64,000 nucleotides of DNA from Bog-473 sp963755375 (lineage in GTDB: Bacteria; Actinomycetota; Acidimicrobiia; Acidimicrobiales; RAAP-2). The position numbers were made by a program, and so were the translations under genes. The notes under the pieces are model-generated. The model saw only the letters and a list, made by a program, of their open reading frames with translations. It ran no database searches and was not told the origin of the DNA. Shown in pieces: positions 1-8,953 of the stretch (positions within the stretch are counted from its first letter, which is position 1; the number at the start of each line of letters is the position of its first letter). The DNA lies in the NCBI GenBank assembly GCA_963755375.1, contig CAVWKG010000016.1, forward strand, positions 992,001 through 1,056,000, given 5' to 3'.

Positions 1-643
1 CTGGGTCGCCACCGGCCGCGTGGGCTACCTGGTCCTCGGACTGGTGCTTTTCGGCGTGGGCGCGTATATCGCGGCACGATACTTCGGCCAGGTCCACCTG
101 CGCGTCACCGAGTGGCAGAACCCCTGGCCGACCGCGACCAACCAGAACGCCGGCGGCTACCAGCTCAGCCAGGGCTGGTACAGCATGGGGACCGGAGGGG
201 TCGGCGGGACCGGGCTCGGCTTCGACCACTGGGCGCAGGTGATCCCCGAGCTGACGAGCGACATGATCTTCGCCGCCATCGGGACCGAGATGGGCCTCGT
301 CGGCTGTGCCGCCGTCGTCATGGCCTTCATCCTGTTGGTGGGCGCCGGTTTCCGGGTGGCCCAGACGGCGCGGTCGGACTTCTCGCGCCTGATGGCGACG
401 GGGCTGACCCTCATTCTCGGTTTTCAGGCCTTCTTCATCATGGCGGGGGTGGTGCGGCTGTTGCCCTTCACCGGAATCACCCTGCCCTTTGTCGCCTACG
501 GGGGGTCGTCCCTGCTGGCCAACTACGTCCTCATCGCGCTGATGCTGCGCATCTCCGACGAGGGTGCGGTGGCCCAGGCCACCATGCAGGCGGCTGGCGC
601 CGCCGCCGGCCCGGGTGAGCGACCGATGGTTCCGGCGGGCTGA
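1..643 (+). CDS. SEDS-family (FtsW/RodA-type) cell-wall polymerase, C-terminal part
   Basis: The reading frame is open from the first base, so this is the 3' part of a longer gene; the GTG at 20 is only an internal codon. The protein has hydrophobic spans, a loop with GGVGGTGLGF, then TSDMIFAAIGTEMGLVG and a final LPFVAYGGSSLL, which are the C-terminal signatures of the FtsW/RodA/SpoVE family. These multi-membrane-span enzymes polymerise peptidoglycan glycan strands. A separate full-length RodA lies nearby on the other strand, so this is a second SEDS protein. Whether it is FtsW or a RodA paralogue cannot be settled without the N-terminus and upstream genes. Confidence 0.85.
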   Translation, partial: WVATGRVGYLVLGLVLFGVGAYIAARYFGQVHLRVTEWQNPWPTATNQNAGGYQLSQGWYSMGTGGVGGTGLGFDHWAQVIPELTSDMIFAAIGTEMGLVGCAAVVMAFILLVGAGFRVAQTARSDFSRLMATGLTLILGFQAFFIMAGVVRLLPFTGITLPFVAYGGSSLLANYVLIALMLRISDEGAVAQATMQAAGAAAGPGERPMVPAG

Positions 644-705
644 GCCGGATCCGCCGCGCCGCGAGGTCGGCTGTCCTCCGTCATCCGGGGTTGGGAGGGA
701 ACGAG

Positions 706-1038
706 TCAGGTGGTCTCGGCCCCGTCCGAGCCGCCCGCCACCTCGTAGGACCACAGCTCGGACGACACCGAGACCGGACCGCCGTGGGGCGAGGGCCGGT
801 CGGCGCCGGCGTGGCCGTGGGCGAAGGCGGGCGAGGACACCCACTTCTGGAACGACTCCTCGTCGCGCCAGCGGGTGACGACGAGCCATTGCAGGCGTTC
901 GTCGGTGGGACGGAGCAGCTCGAAGCCCTCGAAGCCGTCCTGGTCGTCGACGGCACCCGCGCGCGCGGCGAAGCGGCGGGCCAGCTCGTCGCCGGAGTTC
1001 TCCGGCACGGTGATGGCGTTGATCTTGATGAGGGTCAT
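706..1038 (-). CDS. MhuD-like haem-degrading monooxygenase (ABM fold)
   Basis: This 110-residue protein has the small antibiotic-biosynthesis-monooxygenase fold. From memory it resembles mycobacterial MhuD along its length (KINAITVP, GFEGFELLRP, WLVVTRW, then Phe-Gln-Lys-Trp). The MhuD haem-site residues Asn7 and Trp66 fall at the same numbers here, and His74 and His76 flank the position of MhuD His75. The family opens the haem ring and releases iron in the cytoplasm. The gene stands alone, convergent with the SEDS gene and 44 bp downstream of the nuclease stop. A perfect palindrome lies just before its ATG, suggesting control by a DNA-binding regulator. A different ABM substrate is possible. 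Confidence 0.72.
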   Translation of the reverse strand: MTLIKINAITVPENSGDELARRFAARAGAVDDQDGFEGFELLRPTDERLQWLVVTRWRDEESFQKWVSSPAFAHGHAGADRPSPHGGPVSVSSELWSYEVAGGSDGAETT

Positions 1039-1043
1039 GACCC

Positions 1044-1057
1044 GATCTGATCAGATC
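1044..1057. promoter_or_regulatory. 14-bp perfect palindrome at the mhuD-like start
   Basis: GATCTGATCAGATC reads the same on both strands and ends 6 bp upstream of the ATG at 1038. A dimeric repressor bound here would cover the start region of the haem-oxygenase-like gene. It is a candidate operator by position and symmetry only; no regulator is known. Confidence 0.4.
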
Positions 1058-1082
1058 AGGGTGGACGTTGCCGACCAGGCCC

Positions 1083-1577
1083 CTACGCCCCCGTGATCGG
1101 AGCGACGTCGCCCGCCTCTTCGAGCAGCCGCTCGTCGACGAGGATCGGCGCCGGGACCGGCATGCGCAACGCCAGCACGATGCCATCCGAGGGCCGGCAA
1201 TCGACCCGCTCGCGCCCGGCCGGGGTCATGAGATCCAGCTCGGCCAACAGGTTCCCTTCGTCGCGCCCGGTGAGGCGGACCGCGATCACGTCGATGCGCG
1301 CCCGCTGTAGCACCTGCATCATGAGTTCGTGCGTCATGGGCCGGCGGGAGTCCATGCGGCGGAGGGCCTGGGCCATGGCGGTGCCCTCGGGGAGGCCGAC
1401 CGGGAAGACGAGCACGCGCATCGGGGGCTCGGACTCCACGAGGGTGACGGCCGGGTAGGGCGAGGGCAGATCAAGGGAGACGTCCTCGACGTCCATCACT
1501 CTGAAGGCCGGGAGCGGCGGGGCGATCTCGGGCTCCGGTTCCGGTTTGACGGACATCTCGGGCTGCACGTCGGTCAT
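1083..1577 (-). CDS. bifunctional nuclease family protein (DUF151)
   Basis: The 164-residue protein carries the DUF151/BFN core: MRVLVFPVGLPEG, then the acidic-basic middle, and the diagnostic RPSDGIVLALR near the C-terminus. Homologues have been reported as nucleases; in actinobacteria the gene is often near cell-wall or MerR-type genes and its role is unclear. The ATG at 1577 is used because it overlaps the rodA stop as ATGA; a much longer open frame upstream is a shadow of rodA. The N-terminus is rich in Pro and Glu and probably disordered. Co-transcription with rodA is very likely. Confidence 0.75.
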   Translation of the reverse strand: MTDVQPEMSVKPEPEPEIAPPLPAFRVMDVEDVSLDLPSPYPAVTLVESEPPMRVLVFPVGLPEGTAMAQALRRMDSRRPMTHELMMQVLQRARIDVIAVRLTGRDEGNLLAELDLMTPAGRERVDCRPSDGIVLALRMPVPAPILVDERLLEEAGDVAPITGA

Positions 1578-2725
1578 CGGAACTTCCGCCGTGCGCCCAC
1601 GCTCAGGGCCAGGCCGACGGCGCCGAAGAACACCAGTACCGCCGTCCCGCCGTAGCTGACGAAGGGAAGCGGGATCCCGGTGATCGGCATGATCCCCATG
1701 GTCATCCCAGCATTCTGGAACACGCTGAAGGCGATGAAGGCGAAGAGGCCGCTGCAGATCAGGCGCCCGAAGGTGTCCCGGGACCGGACGGCGGCGTGGA
1801 GCACGCGCCAGGCGATGAGGCCCAGCAGCGTCAGGACGCCCACCGAGCCCACAAAGCCAAGCTGCTCGGCCACCGCGGTGAAGATGAAGTCTGTCTGCTG
1901 CTCGGGGACGTAGCCGAGGTTCGTCTCCACCCCGTGGCCGATGCCCGACCCGAGCAGACCGCCCGAGCCGATCGCGTTCTTGGCCTGTTGGGTGTTGTAG
2001 ATCGCCGACTGCACGTACGGGTTCGAGCTGTGCGAGCTCGGGTTCAAGAACGTCGTCAGTCGGGCGATCTGATAGTGGTGCAGCAGGCCACCCTCCACCG
2101 CCACCAACGCGAGGAGGGCGGTGCCCACCAGCAGCATCACCAGGATCCTGATCGGCAGGCCGGCGACCGCCAGCATGACCAGCAGCACGATCACCATGAT
2201 CATCGCCGTGCCGAGGTCCGGTTGCAGCAGCACCAGGACGATCGGGATGCCCGCCATGATCAGCAGCCGGAAGACGTCGCGCCACGCCAGGCCCTCTTCC
2301 TCGCGCCGCGCGCAGTACGACGCCACGGCCAGGATCAGGGCCAGCACGGCGAACTCGGAGGGCTGCAGCTGCAGGGGCCCGAGGCTGAACCAGCGCGCCG
2401 CTCCCTGGGCGCTGCTCCCGACCGCGAAGACCCCCAGCAGGGCGAGCACGATCAGCCAGTAGAGGACGGTCGCCACCTGTTCAAGCCGGCGATAGTCGAT
2501 CAGGGCCACCACCACCATGGTGATAATGCCCAGCACGACGAAGAGGCCCTGCTTCTTCAGGAAGGTCTTGGGGTCCTCGCCCTGGGCCAGCAGGGAGCCA
2601 CGGGTGGCCGTGTAGACCATCACCACCCCGATCACCGACACCAACATGGTGGCGATCAGGAGGACGAGGTCGAACGGGGGCACGTTGCGGCGAGCGGCAA
2701 CGTGTGTTCGGGCGAGAGTGGTCAT
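1574..2725 (-). CDS. rodA: RodA-type peptidoglycan glycosyltransferase
   Basis: A 383-residue integral membrane protein of the SEDS family. It shows LQPDLGTAM in the central loop, the extracytoplasmic stretch from NPYVQSAIYN to GGLLGSGIG, EQQTDFIFTAVAEQLGF and the final PLPFVSYGGTAVL. SEDS enzymes polymerise lipid II into glycan strands together with a class B penicillin-binding protein. I chose the ATG at 2725, which directly precedes the first hydrophobic span; the longer open frame runs into the opposite-strand channel gene. It is followed by the DUF151 nuclease with an ATGA overlap. The 29 bp to the divergent mscS gene must hold promoter elements for one or both genes. Confidence 0.9.
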   Translation of the reverse strand: MTTLARTHVAARRNVPPFDLVLLIATMLVSVIGVVMVYTATRGSLLAQGEDPKTFLKKQGLFVVLGIITMVVVALIDYRRLEQVATVLYWLIVLALLGVFAVGSSAQGAARWFSLGPLQLQPSEFAVLALILAVASYCARREEEGLAWRDVFRLLIMAGIPIVLVLLQPDLGTAMIMVIVLLVMLAVAGLPIRILVMLLVGTALLALVAVEGGLLHHYQIARLTTFLNPSSHSSNPYVQSAIYNTQQAKNAIGSGGLLGSGIGHGVETNLGYVPEQQTDFIFTAVAEQLGFVGSVGVLTLLGLIAWRVLHAAVRSRDTFGRLICSGLFAFIAFSVFQNAGMTMGIMPITGIPLPFVSYGGTAVLVFFGAVGLALSVGARRKFR

Positions 2726-2754
2726 AACGCGGATTCGAGGAGAGAATACCGGCC

Positions 2755-3726
2755 GTGACTGGATCCTCCGTGGCGCCGCTTCCTGCCCTGGTGGGCACCC
2801 TCGGCACGGCCACCAGCACAAATCAGGTCGACCAGGGCGGGGGCTGGCTGTATCACCTGCTGACCAAGTTCGGCGTCAGTCCGGACTCCGCGTCGACGGT
2901 CACCGACCTCATCGTCCGTCCCCTCAGCATCCTCATCGTCGTCGTGATCGCCCTCGTCGTCGCCCGCCTGGGCTCCAGGGTGATCCGCCGCGTCCTCGAG
3001 CGCGTGGCCAACCAGGCGGCGAACCGCTCCGGCTCGCCGCGGGCGGGCGCCCGCGTCGCCACCATGTCCGGCGTCGTCGCCAACGTCTGGCGTTTCTTCG
3101 TGTTCGTCGTGGCGGGCGCCATTGTGCTCGGCATGCTCGGCATCAACCTGACGCCACTGCTCGCCAGCGCCACCATCATCGGCGCCACCCTCGGGTTCGG
3201 CGCGCAACAGATCGTGCGCGACTACTTCTCGGGCATCCTCATGACGATGGAGGACCAGTACAACGTGGGCGACTCCGTCACGGTCGGCGGTGTGACCGGC
3301 GTGGTCGAGGATGTCACCATGCGCCTCACCCGCTTCCGCGGTGTCGACGGAACCATCTTCGTCATCCCCAACGGCGACATCCGCCTCATCGCCAACCTGT
3401 CGCGCGGGTGGGCCCGCGCCATCGTCGACCTGACCCTGCCCGGGGCGCGCGCCGCCGATCTGGAGGCGGTGCGCGGCGTGATCGCCGCGGCGGCTCACGA
3501 GGTGGCCACGAATCCCACCTTTGCCCCGCACTGCACCGAGCCGCCGACCGTGGTCGGGCTGCAGTCCGCTGATGCGAGCACGATCACCGTCCGGGTAATG
3601 CTGCTGACCATCCCGTCCCAGCGCGACGCGCTGACGCGTGCGCTGCGCGAGACGACGTTGGTGGCGCTGGCCCGGGCCGGGCTCTGGCCGGCCGAGGTCG
3701 AACCTCCGGCCACGCCCGCGGCCTGA
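2755..3726 (+). CDS. MscS-family mechanosensitive channel
   Basis: A 323-residue protein with hydrophobic helices at about 52-73 and 108-130, then the pore-lining helix rich in small residues (LLASATIIGATLGFGAQQIV) and the beta domain with VGDSVTVGG, GVVEDV and FVIPNGDI, all typical MscS markers. The family forms heptameric pores that open under membrane tension and release solutes during osmotic downshock. A C-terminal alpha/beta region of about 95 residues follows. The GTG at 2755 is the only start near the first helix. It is divergent from rodA and convergent with aroE, so it is a single-gene unit. Confidence 0.88.
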   Translation: MTGSSVAPLPALVGTLGTATSTNQVDQGGGWLYHLLTKFGVSPDSASTVTDLIVRPLSILIVVVIALVVARLGSRVIRRVLERVANQAANRSGSPRAGARVATMSGVVANVWRFFVFVVAGAIVLGMLGINLTPLLASATIIGATLGFGAQQIVRDYFSGILMTMEDQYNVGDSVTVGGVTGVVEDVTMRLTRFRGVDGTIFVIPNGDIRLIANLSRGWARAIVDLTLPGARAADLEAVRGVIAAAAHEVATNPTFAPHCTEPPTVVGLQSADASTITVRVMLLTIPSQRDALTRALRETTLVALARAGLWPAEVEPPATPAA

Positions 3727-3738
3727 CCGGCCCCGGCT

Positions 3739-4693
3739 TCAGGCCCGGCCGGGGTCGGCCACATCGGCCACCTCCGCCGCCTCCGCCGCCGCCCACATGG
3801 CCTGGACCGGAGCCTCCGCGCCGGTCCACAGGACCAACTGCGCCGCCGCCTGGTGCACGAGCATCCCGAGGCCGTCGACCGTGCGGGCGCCCGCGGCCGC
3901 CGCGTCGACCAGCCACGCCGTGGGCCGCGGGGCGTAGACCAGGTCGGCGGCGACCTGGCCGGCATGGAGCAGGCGGGGCGAGACCAGCCAGTCGTGCGCG
4001 CCGCCGGAGGTCGGGGCGCCCAGCATCCCGACCGGTGTGGCGTTGACCACCAGGTCAGCCGCCCCGACGGCCTCGGCCAACGCACCGGCGCCGGCGGGCA
4101 CCACGGAGCCCGCCGGACCGGCCAGGGCGGCGGCCGTGACGGCCCGCTCGGGGGTCCGGTTGAGGACGGCCACCTGGCTGGCCCCGGCGTCGGCCAGGGC
4201 CAGGACCACGGCGCGGGCTGCTCCCCCGGCACCGATCACCAGGCACCGCCTCCCGTCAGGGGTGAAGGCAGCGCCCCGGGCCAGGGACGCGACGAAGCCC
4301 TCGCCGTCGGTGTTGGCGCCGAGCAGCACGTCGTCCCGGTTGACGATGCAGTTCACGGCATCGAGCCGGCGCGCCACGTCGGTGCGCTCGTCGACCAGGG
4401 CCGCCACGTCCGCCTTGTGGGGCATCGTGACCGACAGCCCACTGATGGCGGCCCGACGCATCGCGTCGAGAGCGCCCGCGGCCCGGCCGGGCGCCACCTC
4501 GAAGGCCAGCGAATGCCAGGACCCGGCCAGCCCGAGCGCGACAAAGGCCGCATTGTGCAGGAGAGGCGACAGCGAGTGCGCGATCGGGCTGCCGATGACC
4601 CCGACGAGCTGCGTCCCGGGTCCGGCGGCGGCCCGCGCGCCGTCCATCGTCGTGGTCACGGCCGGGGCCGCGGCCGCCCCGGGCTCGGGCGGC

Positions 4694-4707
<14 letters not shown>
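3739..4707 (-). CDS. aroE: shikimate dehydrogenase
   Basis: The enzyme reduces 3-dehydroshikimate to shikimate with NADPH in aromatic amino acid synthesis. Substrate-site signature SPIAHSLSP (40-48), catalytic Lys98 in SVTMPHK, Asp134 in GANTDGEGF and the Rossmann loop GAGGAARAV are all present. The GTG at 4707 overlaps the mltG stop by 14 bp; an ATG at 4647 would give a 302-residue protein closer to usual length and still keep every motif, so the true start is uncertain. It is the last gene of the alaS-ruvX-mltG-aroE run and is convergent with the channel gene. Confidence 0.9.
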
Positions 4708-5883
<1,176 letters not shown>

Positions 5884-5887
<4 letters not shown>

Positions 5888-6333
5888 GGGTTGTCCAGCC
5901 AGGCTTGCAGGAGCACCATGGCGGCCGCACTGTCGACGACCTTGCGAGCCGCCTTCCCGGTGCGCCCCGCGGCCCGCAGCGAGCGCTCGGCCTCCACCGT
6001 GGTAAAGCGCTCGTCCGCCGTCTCGACGTTGACCCCGAGTGGCTCGAGCAGCTCGCGCAGAGCTGCCGCCTCGTCGAGGGCAGAACGGGCGGCCGGCCCG
6101 ACCTGGCCCGAGAGGCTCAGCGGGAGCCCGACCACGACGGTCAACGCCTCCACCTCGCGCACGGCGTCCACCACGGCGCGGCGATCGCGTTCGGGGTCGC
6201 CGCTGCGCTCGATCGTCCCCCACGGGCTCGCCAAACTGCGACCGCTGTCGCTGTAGGCCACGCCGATACGGCGCGCCCCCAGATCGAGGGCGGCCACGCG
6301 GCCCGGGCCGCGCGCGGCCCCGTCGCCGCTCAC
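5884..6333 (-). CDS. ruvX: RuvX/YqgF-type putative Holliday junction resolvase / pre-16S rRNA nuclease
   Basis: A 149-residue RNase H-fold protein. The first strand with its acidic residue is AALDLGARRIGVAYSD (Asp17), followed by VVVGLPLSLSG and the ADERFTTVEAE segment, all family hallmarks. E. coli YqgF matures the 5' end of 16S rRNA; a role on Holliday junctions has also been proposed. GTGA overlaps join it to alaS upstream and mltG downstream, so it is translated within a tightly coupled trio. Confidence 0.88.
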
Positions 6334-8912
6334 GCGGACAGAAGCCGCTGCGCCTCGGCCAGCGCCGCCTCGATCCGAGACGGGTCCTTCCCCCCCGCCA
6401 GCGCCAGCTCGGCCGAGCCGCCACCGCCGCCGCCGACCATGGGCCCAAGGGTGCGTACCAGCTGGGCCGCGTCGGGCGTCCCGCCGGTGGCGGCCACGAT
6501 CGTGGCCTTGGTCCCGTCGGGTGATCCGCCGAGCACGACGGCCCGCACCCCGTCGTGGCGCAGCACGGCCTGGGCCAGGGTCCGCAGGGCCTCGGGCTCG
6601 ACCTGGTCGCGGCGGGCCACCACCACGCCCCCATCGGCCGCGGCCGCTTCGGCCAACGTCTTGGCCTCCGCGTCACTCGACTGCTGGCGCAGGCGCGCCA
6701 GTTCCCTCTCGCCCTCGCGCTGGCGCTCCGCCAGGCGACCGATGGCGGCCAGGAGCTCCTCGGGCTCCGTGCGCAGCAGCTCGGCGGCGGACTGGACCAG
6801 TCGCTCCCGCTCGAGCGCCCGCTCCAGGGACGCGTGGCCGGTCAGCGCGAAGATCCGCCGCGTATTCGAGCCGATGGAGCCCTCCGACAGGAGCGTGATG
6901 AGGCCGATCTGCCCCAGCGAGTCCACATGGGTGCCGCCGCAGAACTCGAGCGAGGTCGGCCCCGACCGCACGACGCGCACCGACGCGCCGTACTTGTCAC
7001 CGAAGAACGCGATGGCCCCCATCTTCTCGGCGCCCTCGCGCGAGGTCTCAGTCGTCTCCACCGGCACGTCGGTGAGCACGGCGTTGTTCGCCCGGGCGAA
7101 GACCTCGTCGAGCTCCTCGCGGGTCGGCGCCGCGTGGTGCGAGAAGTCGAAACGAAGGTAGTCCGGCGAGACCAGCGACCCCTGCTGGCGCACGTGGTCG
7201 CCCAGCACCGTCCGCAGCGCCGAATGCAGCAGGTGCGTGGCCGTGTGGTTGCGCCGGATGGCCTCCCGGCGCTCACCGTCGATGGTCGCGAGGGCGTCCT
7301 GGCCGGCGAACACCTCGCCATCGACGCGGGCCCGGTGGACGATGAGGCCCGGCACCGCGTACTGCGTGTCGTAGACCTCCGCGATGCCCGACTCGGTGAC
7401 GATGGTCCCGGTGTCGCCGATCTGGCCGCCACCTTCCGCGTAGAAGGGCGTGCGATCCAAGAAGATCTCGACGGTCCCTTCCTCCCTGCCCTCCTCCTCG
7501 CCCGTGCGCTCGAGGACGGCCACGACGCGGCCCGGCGCCTCGTAGTTCTCCATGCCGCGCCCGACGAAGGCGGTGGGCCCTTCTTCGTCGAGCAGGGCCC
7601 GGTAGGCCACCTCGTCGCCGGCCCGCGACGCCTTGGCGGCCGCCCGGGCGCGCTCGCGCTGCGCGCGCATGGCGGCGTCGAACCCGGCCCGGTCCACCTC
7701 GACGCCGGCGTCACGAGCCAGCTCCTCGGTGAGCTCGACCGGGAAGCCGTGGGTGTCGTGCAGCGTGAAGGCGACGTCGCCCGGCAGGACCTTGCCCCCG
7801 CTGGCGATCGCTTCCTCGAGCCGGCCGAGACCCGCCCGCAGGGTCCGGTCGAAACCGGCTTCCTCGCGGGCGACGACGTTGACGATCAGGTCGTGCTGGC
7901 TCACCAGGGCCGGCCACGCCTCACCGAGGACGCCGGTCGCCGCCTCCACCAGCGTCGGCCCGATCGGCTTGTCGACCCCGAGCCGGCGCGCCGCCATCAC
8001 CGCGCGCCGCACGACGCGGCGCAGCACATAGCCCCGGCCCTCGTTGGCCGGCAGCACGCCGTCGGCGACCAGCATGGTCATGGCCCGCGCGTGGTCGGCC
8101 AGGACGCGCAGCGACACGTCGGTCCGCTCGTCGGTCCCGTAGCCGGTGCCGATGACGGAGGCCGACGCGTCGATGATCGGCAGGAACAGGTCGGTATCGA
8201 ACACCGAATCCTTTCCCTGGAGGACCGGGAGGATCCGTTCGAACCCGGCACCGGTGTCGATGTTCTTTCGCGGGAGGTCGGACAGCTGTCCCGCCTCGTC
8301 CCGGTTGAACTGCATGAAGACGAGGTTCCACATCTCGACGAAGCGGTCGCTGCCGCCGTGCTTCGGCCCGCCCTCGTGCCCGTACTCGGGTCCCTTGTCG
8401 ATGAAGATCTCCGAGTCGGGACCACAGGGACCGGTCTCGCCCATGGCCCAGAAGTTGTCCTCGTCGCCCATGCGCTGGATGCGCTCGGGCCGCACGCCAA
8501 CCGTGTCGATCCACAGCTGCTCGGCCTCGTCGTCGTTGTCGTGCACGGTCACCCAGAGGCGGTCGCCATCGAGGCCGAACACCTCGGTGAGCAGCTCCCA
8601 GGCCATGGGGATGGCCTCGGCCTTGAAGTAGTCCCCAAAGCTGAAGTTCCCCAGCATCTCGAAGAAGGTGCAGTGGTACGTGTCGGTGCCGATGATCTCG
8701 ATGTCGGGGGTCCGGAAGCACTTCTGAATGGAGGTGGCCCGGGGCCACGGGGCCGGCTCCTCGCCCAGGAAATACGGCTTGAAGGGCACCATCCCCGCGA
8801 TGGTGAAGAGGACCGAGGGGTCGTGCGGGATGAGGCTGGCGGAGGGGACGACGCTGTGGCCGCGATCAGCAAAGAAGCGCGTAAAGGCCGCCCGCAGTCC
8901 GTTGGCGTCCAT
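6330..8912 (-). CDS. alaS: alanyl-tRNA synthetase
   Basis: The 860-residue class II synthetase charges tRNA-Ala and edits mischarged Ser or Gly. It begins with the aminoacylation domain (FADRGHSVVPSASLIPHDPSVL, motif 2 TSIQKCFRTPDIEIIG). The editing domain carries the zinc ligands in HTATHLLHSAL and FCGGTH. The C-terminal domain ends in the glycine-rich GGGGGGSAELALAGG. Length is normal. The ATG at 8912 gives the expected N-terminus. It leads the alaS-ruvX-mltG run and is separated by only 41 bp from the S53 protease gene inserted between it and rarA. Confidence 0.96.
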   Translation of the reverse strand: MDANGLRAAFTRFFADRGHSVVPSASLIPHDPSVLFTIAGMVPFKPYFLGEEPAPWPRATSIQKCFRTPDIEIIGTDTYHCTFFEMLGNFSFGDYFKAEAIPMAWELLTEVFGLDGDRLWVTVHDNDDEAEQLWIDTVGVRPERIQRMGDEDNFWAMGETGPCGPDSEIFIDKGPEYGHEGGPKHGGSDRFVEMWNLVFMQFNRDEAGQLSDLPRKNIDTGAGFERILPVLQGKDSVFDTDLFLPIIDASASVIGTGYGTDERTDVSLRVLADHARAMTMLVADGVLPANEGRGYVLRRVVRRAVMAARRLGVDKPIGPTLVEAATGVLGEAWPALVSQHDLIVNVVAREEAGFDRTLRAGLGRLEEAIASGGKVLPGDVAFTLHDTHGFPVELTEELARDAGVEVDRAGFDAAMRAQRERARAAAKASRAGDEVAYRALLDEEGPTAFVGRGMENYEAPGRVVAVLERTGEEEGREEGTVEIFLDRTPFYAEGGGQIGDTGTIVTESGIAEVYDTQYAVPGLIVHRARVDGEVFAGQDALATIDGERREAIRRNHTATHLLHSALRTVLGDHVRQQGSLVSPDYLRFDFSHHAAPTREELDEVFARANNAVLTDVPVETTETSREGAEKMGAIAFFGDKYGASVRVVRSGPTSLEFCGGTHVDSLGQIGLITLLSEGSIGSNTRRIFALTGHASLERALERERLVQSAAELLRTEPEELLAAIGRLAERQREGERELARLRQQSSDAEAKTLAEAAAADGGVVVARRDQVEPEALRTLAQAVLRHDGVRAVVLGGSPDGTKATIVAATGGTPDAAQLVRTLGPMVGGGGGGSAELALAGGKDPSRIEAALAEAQRLLSA

Positions 8913-8953
8913 CCGTGCAGCTTACCGGGGGCAAAAACGGATCCGGGGCGGGC

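Noticed and set aside
8913..8953. terminator between the S53 gene and alaS (T-run after CGGATCCG)
   Set aside because: The stem is only an 8-base palindrome with no loop; too weak to call.
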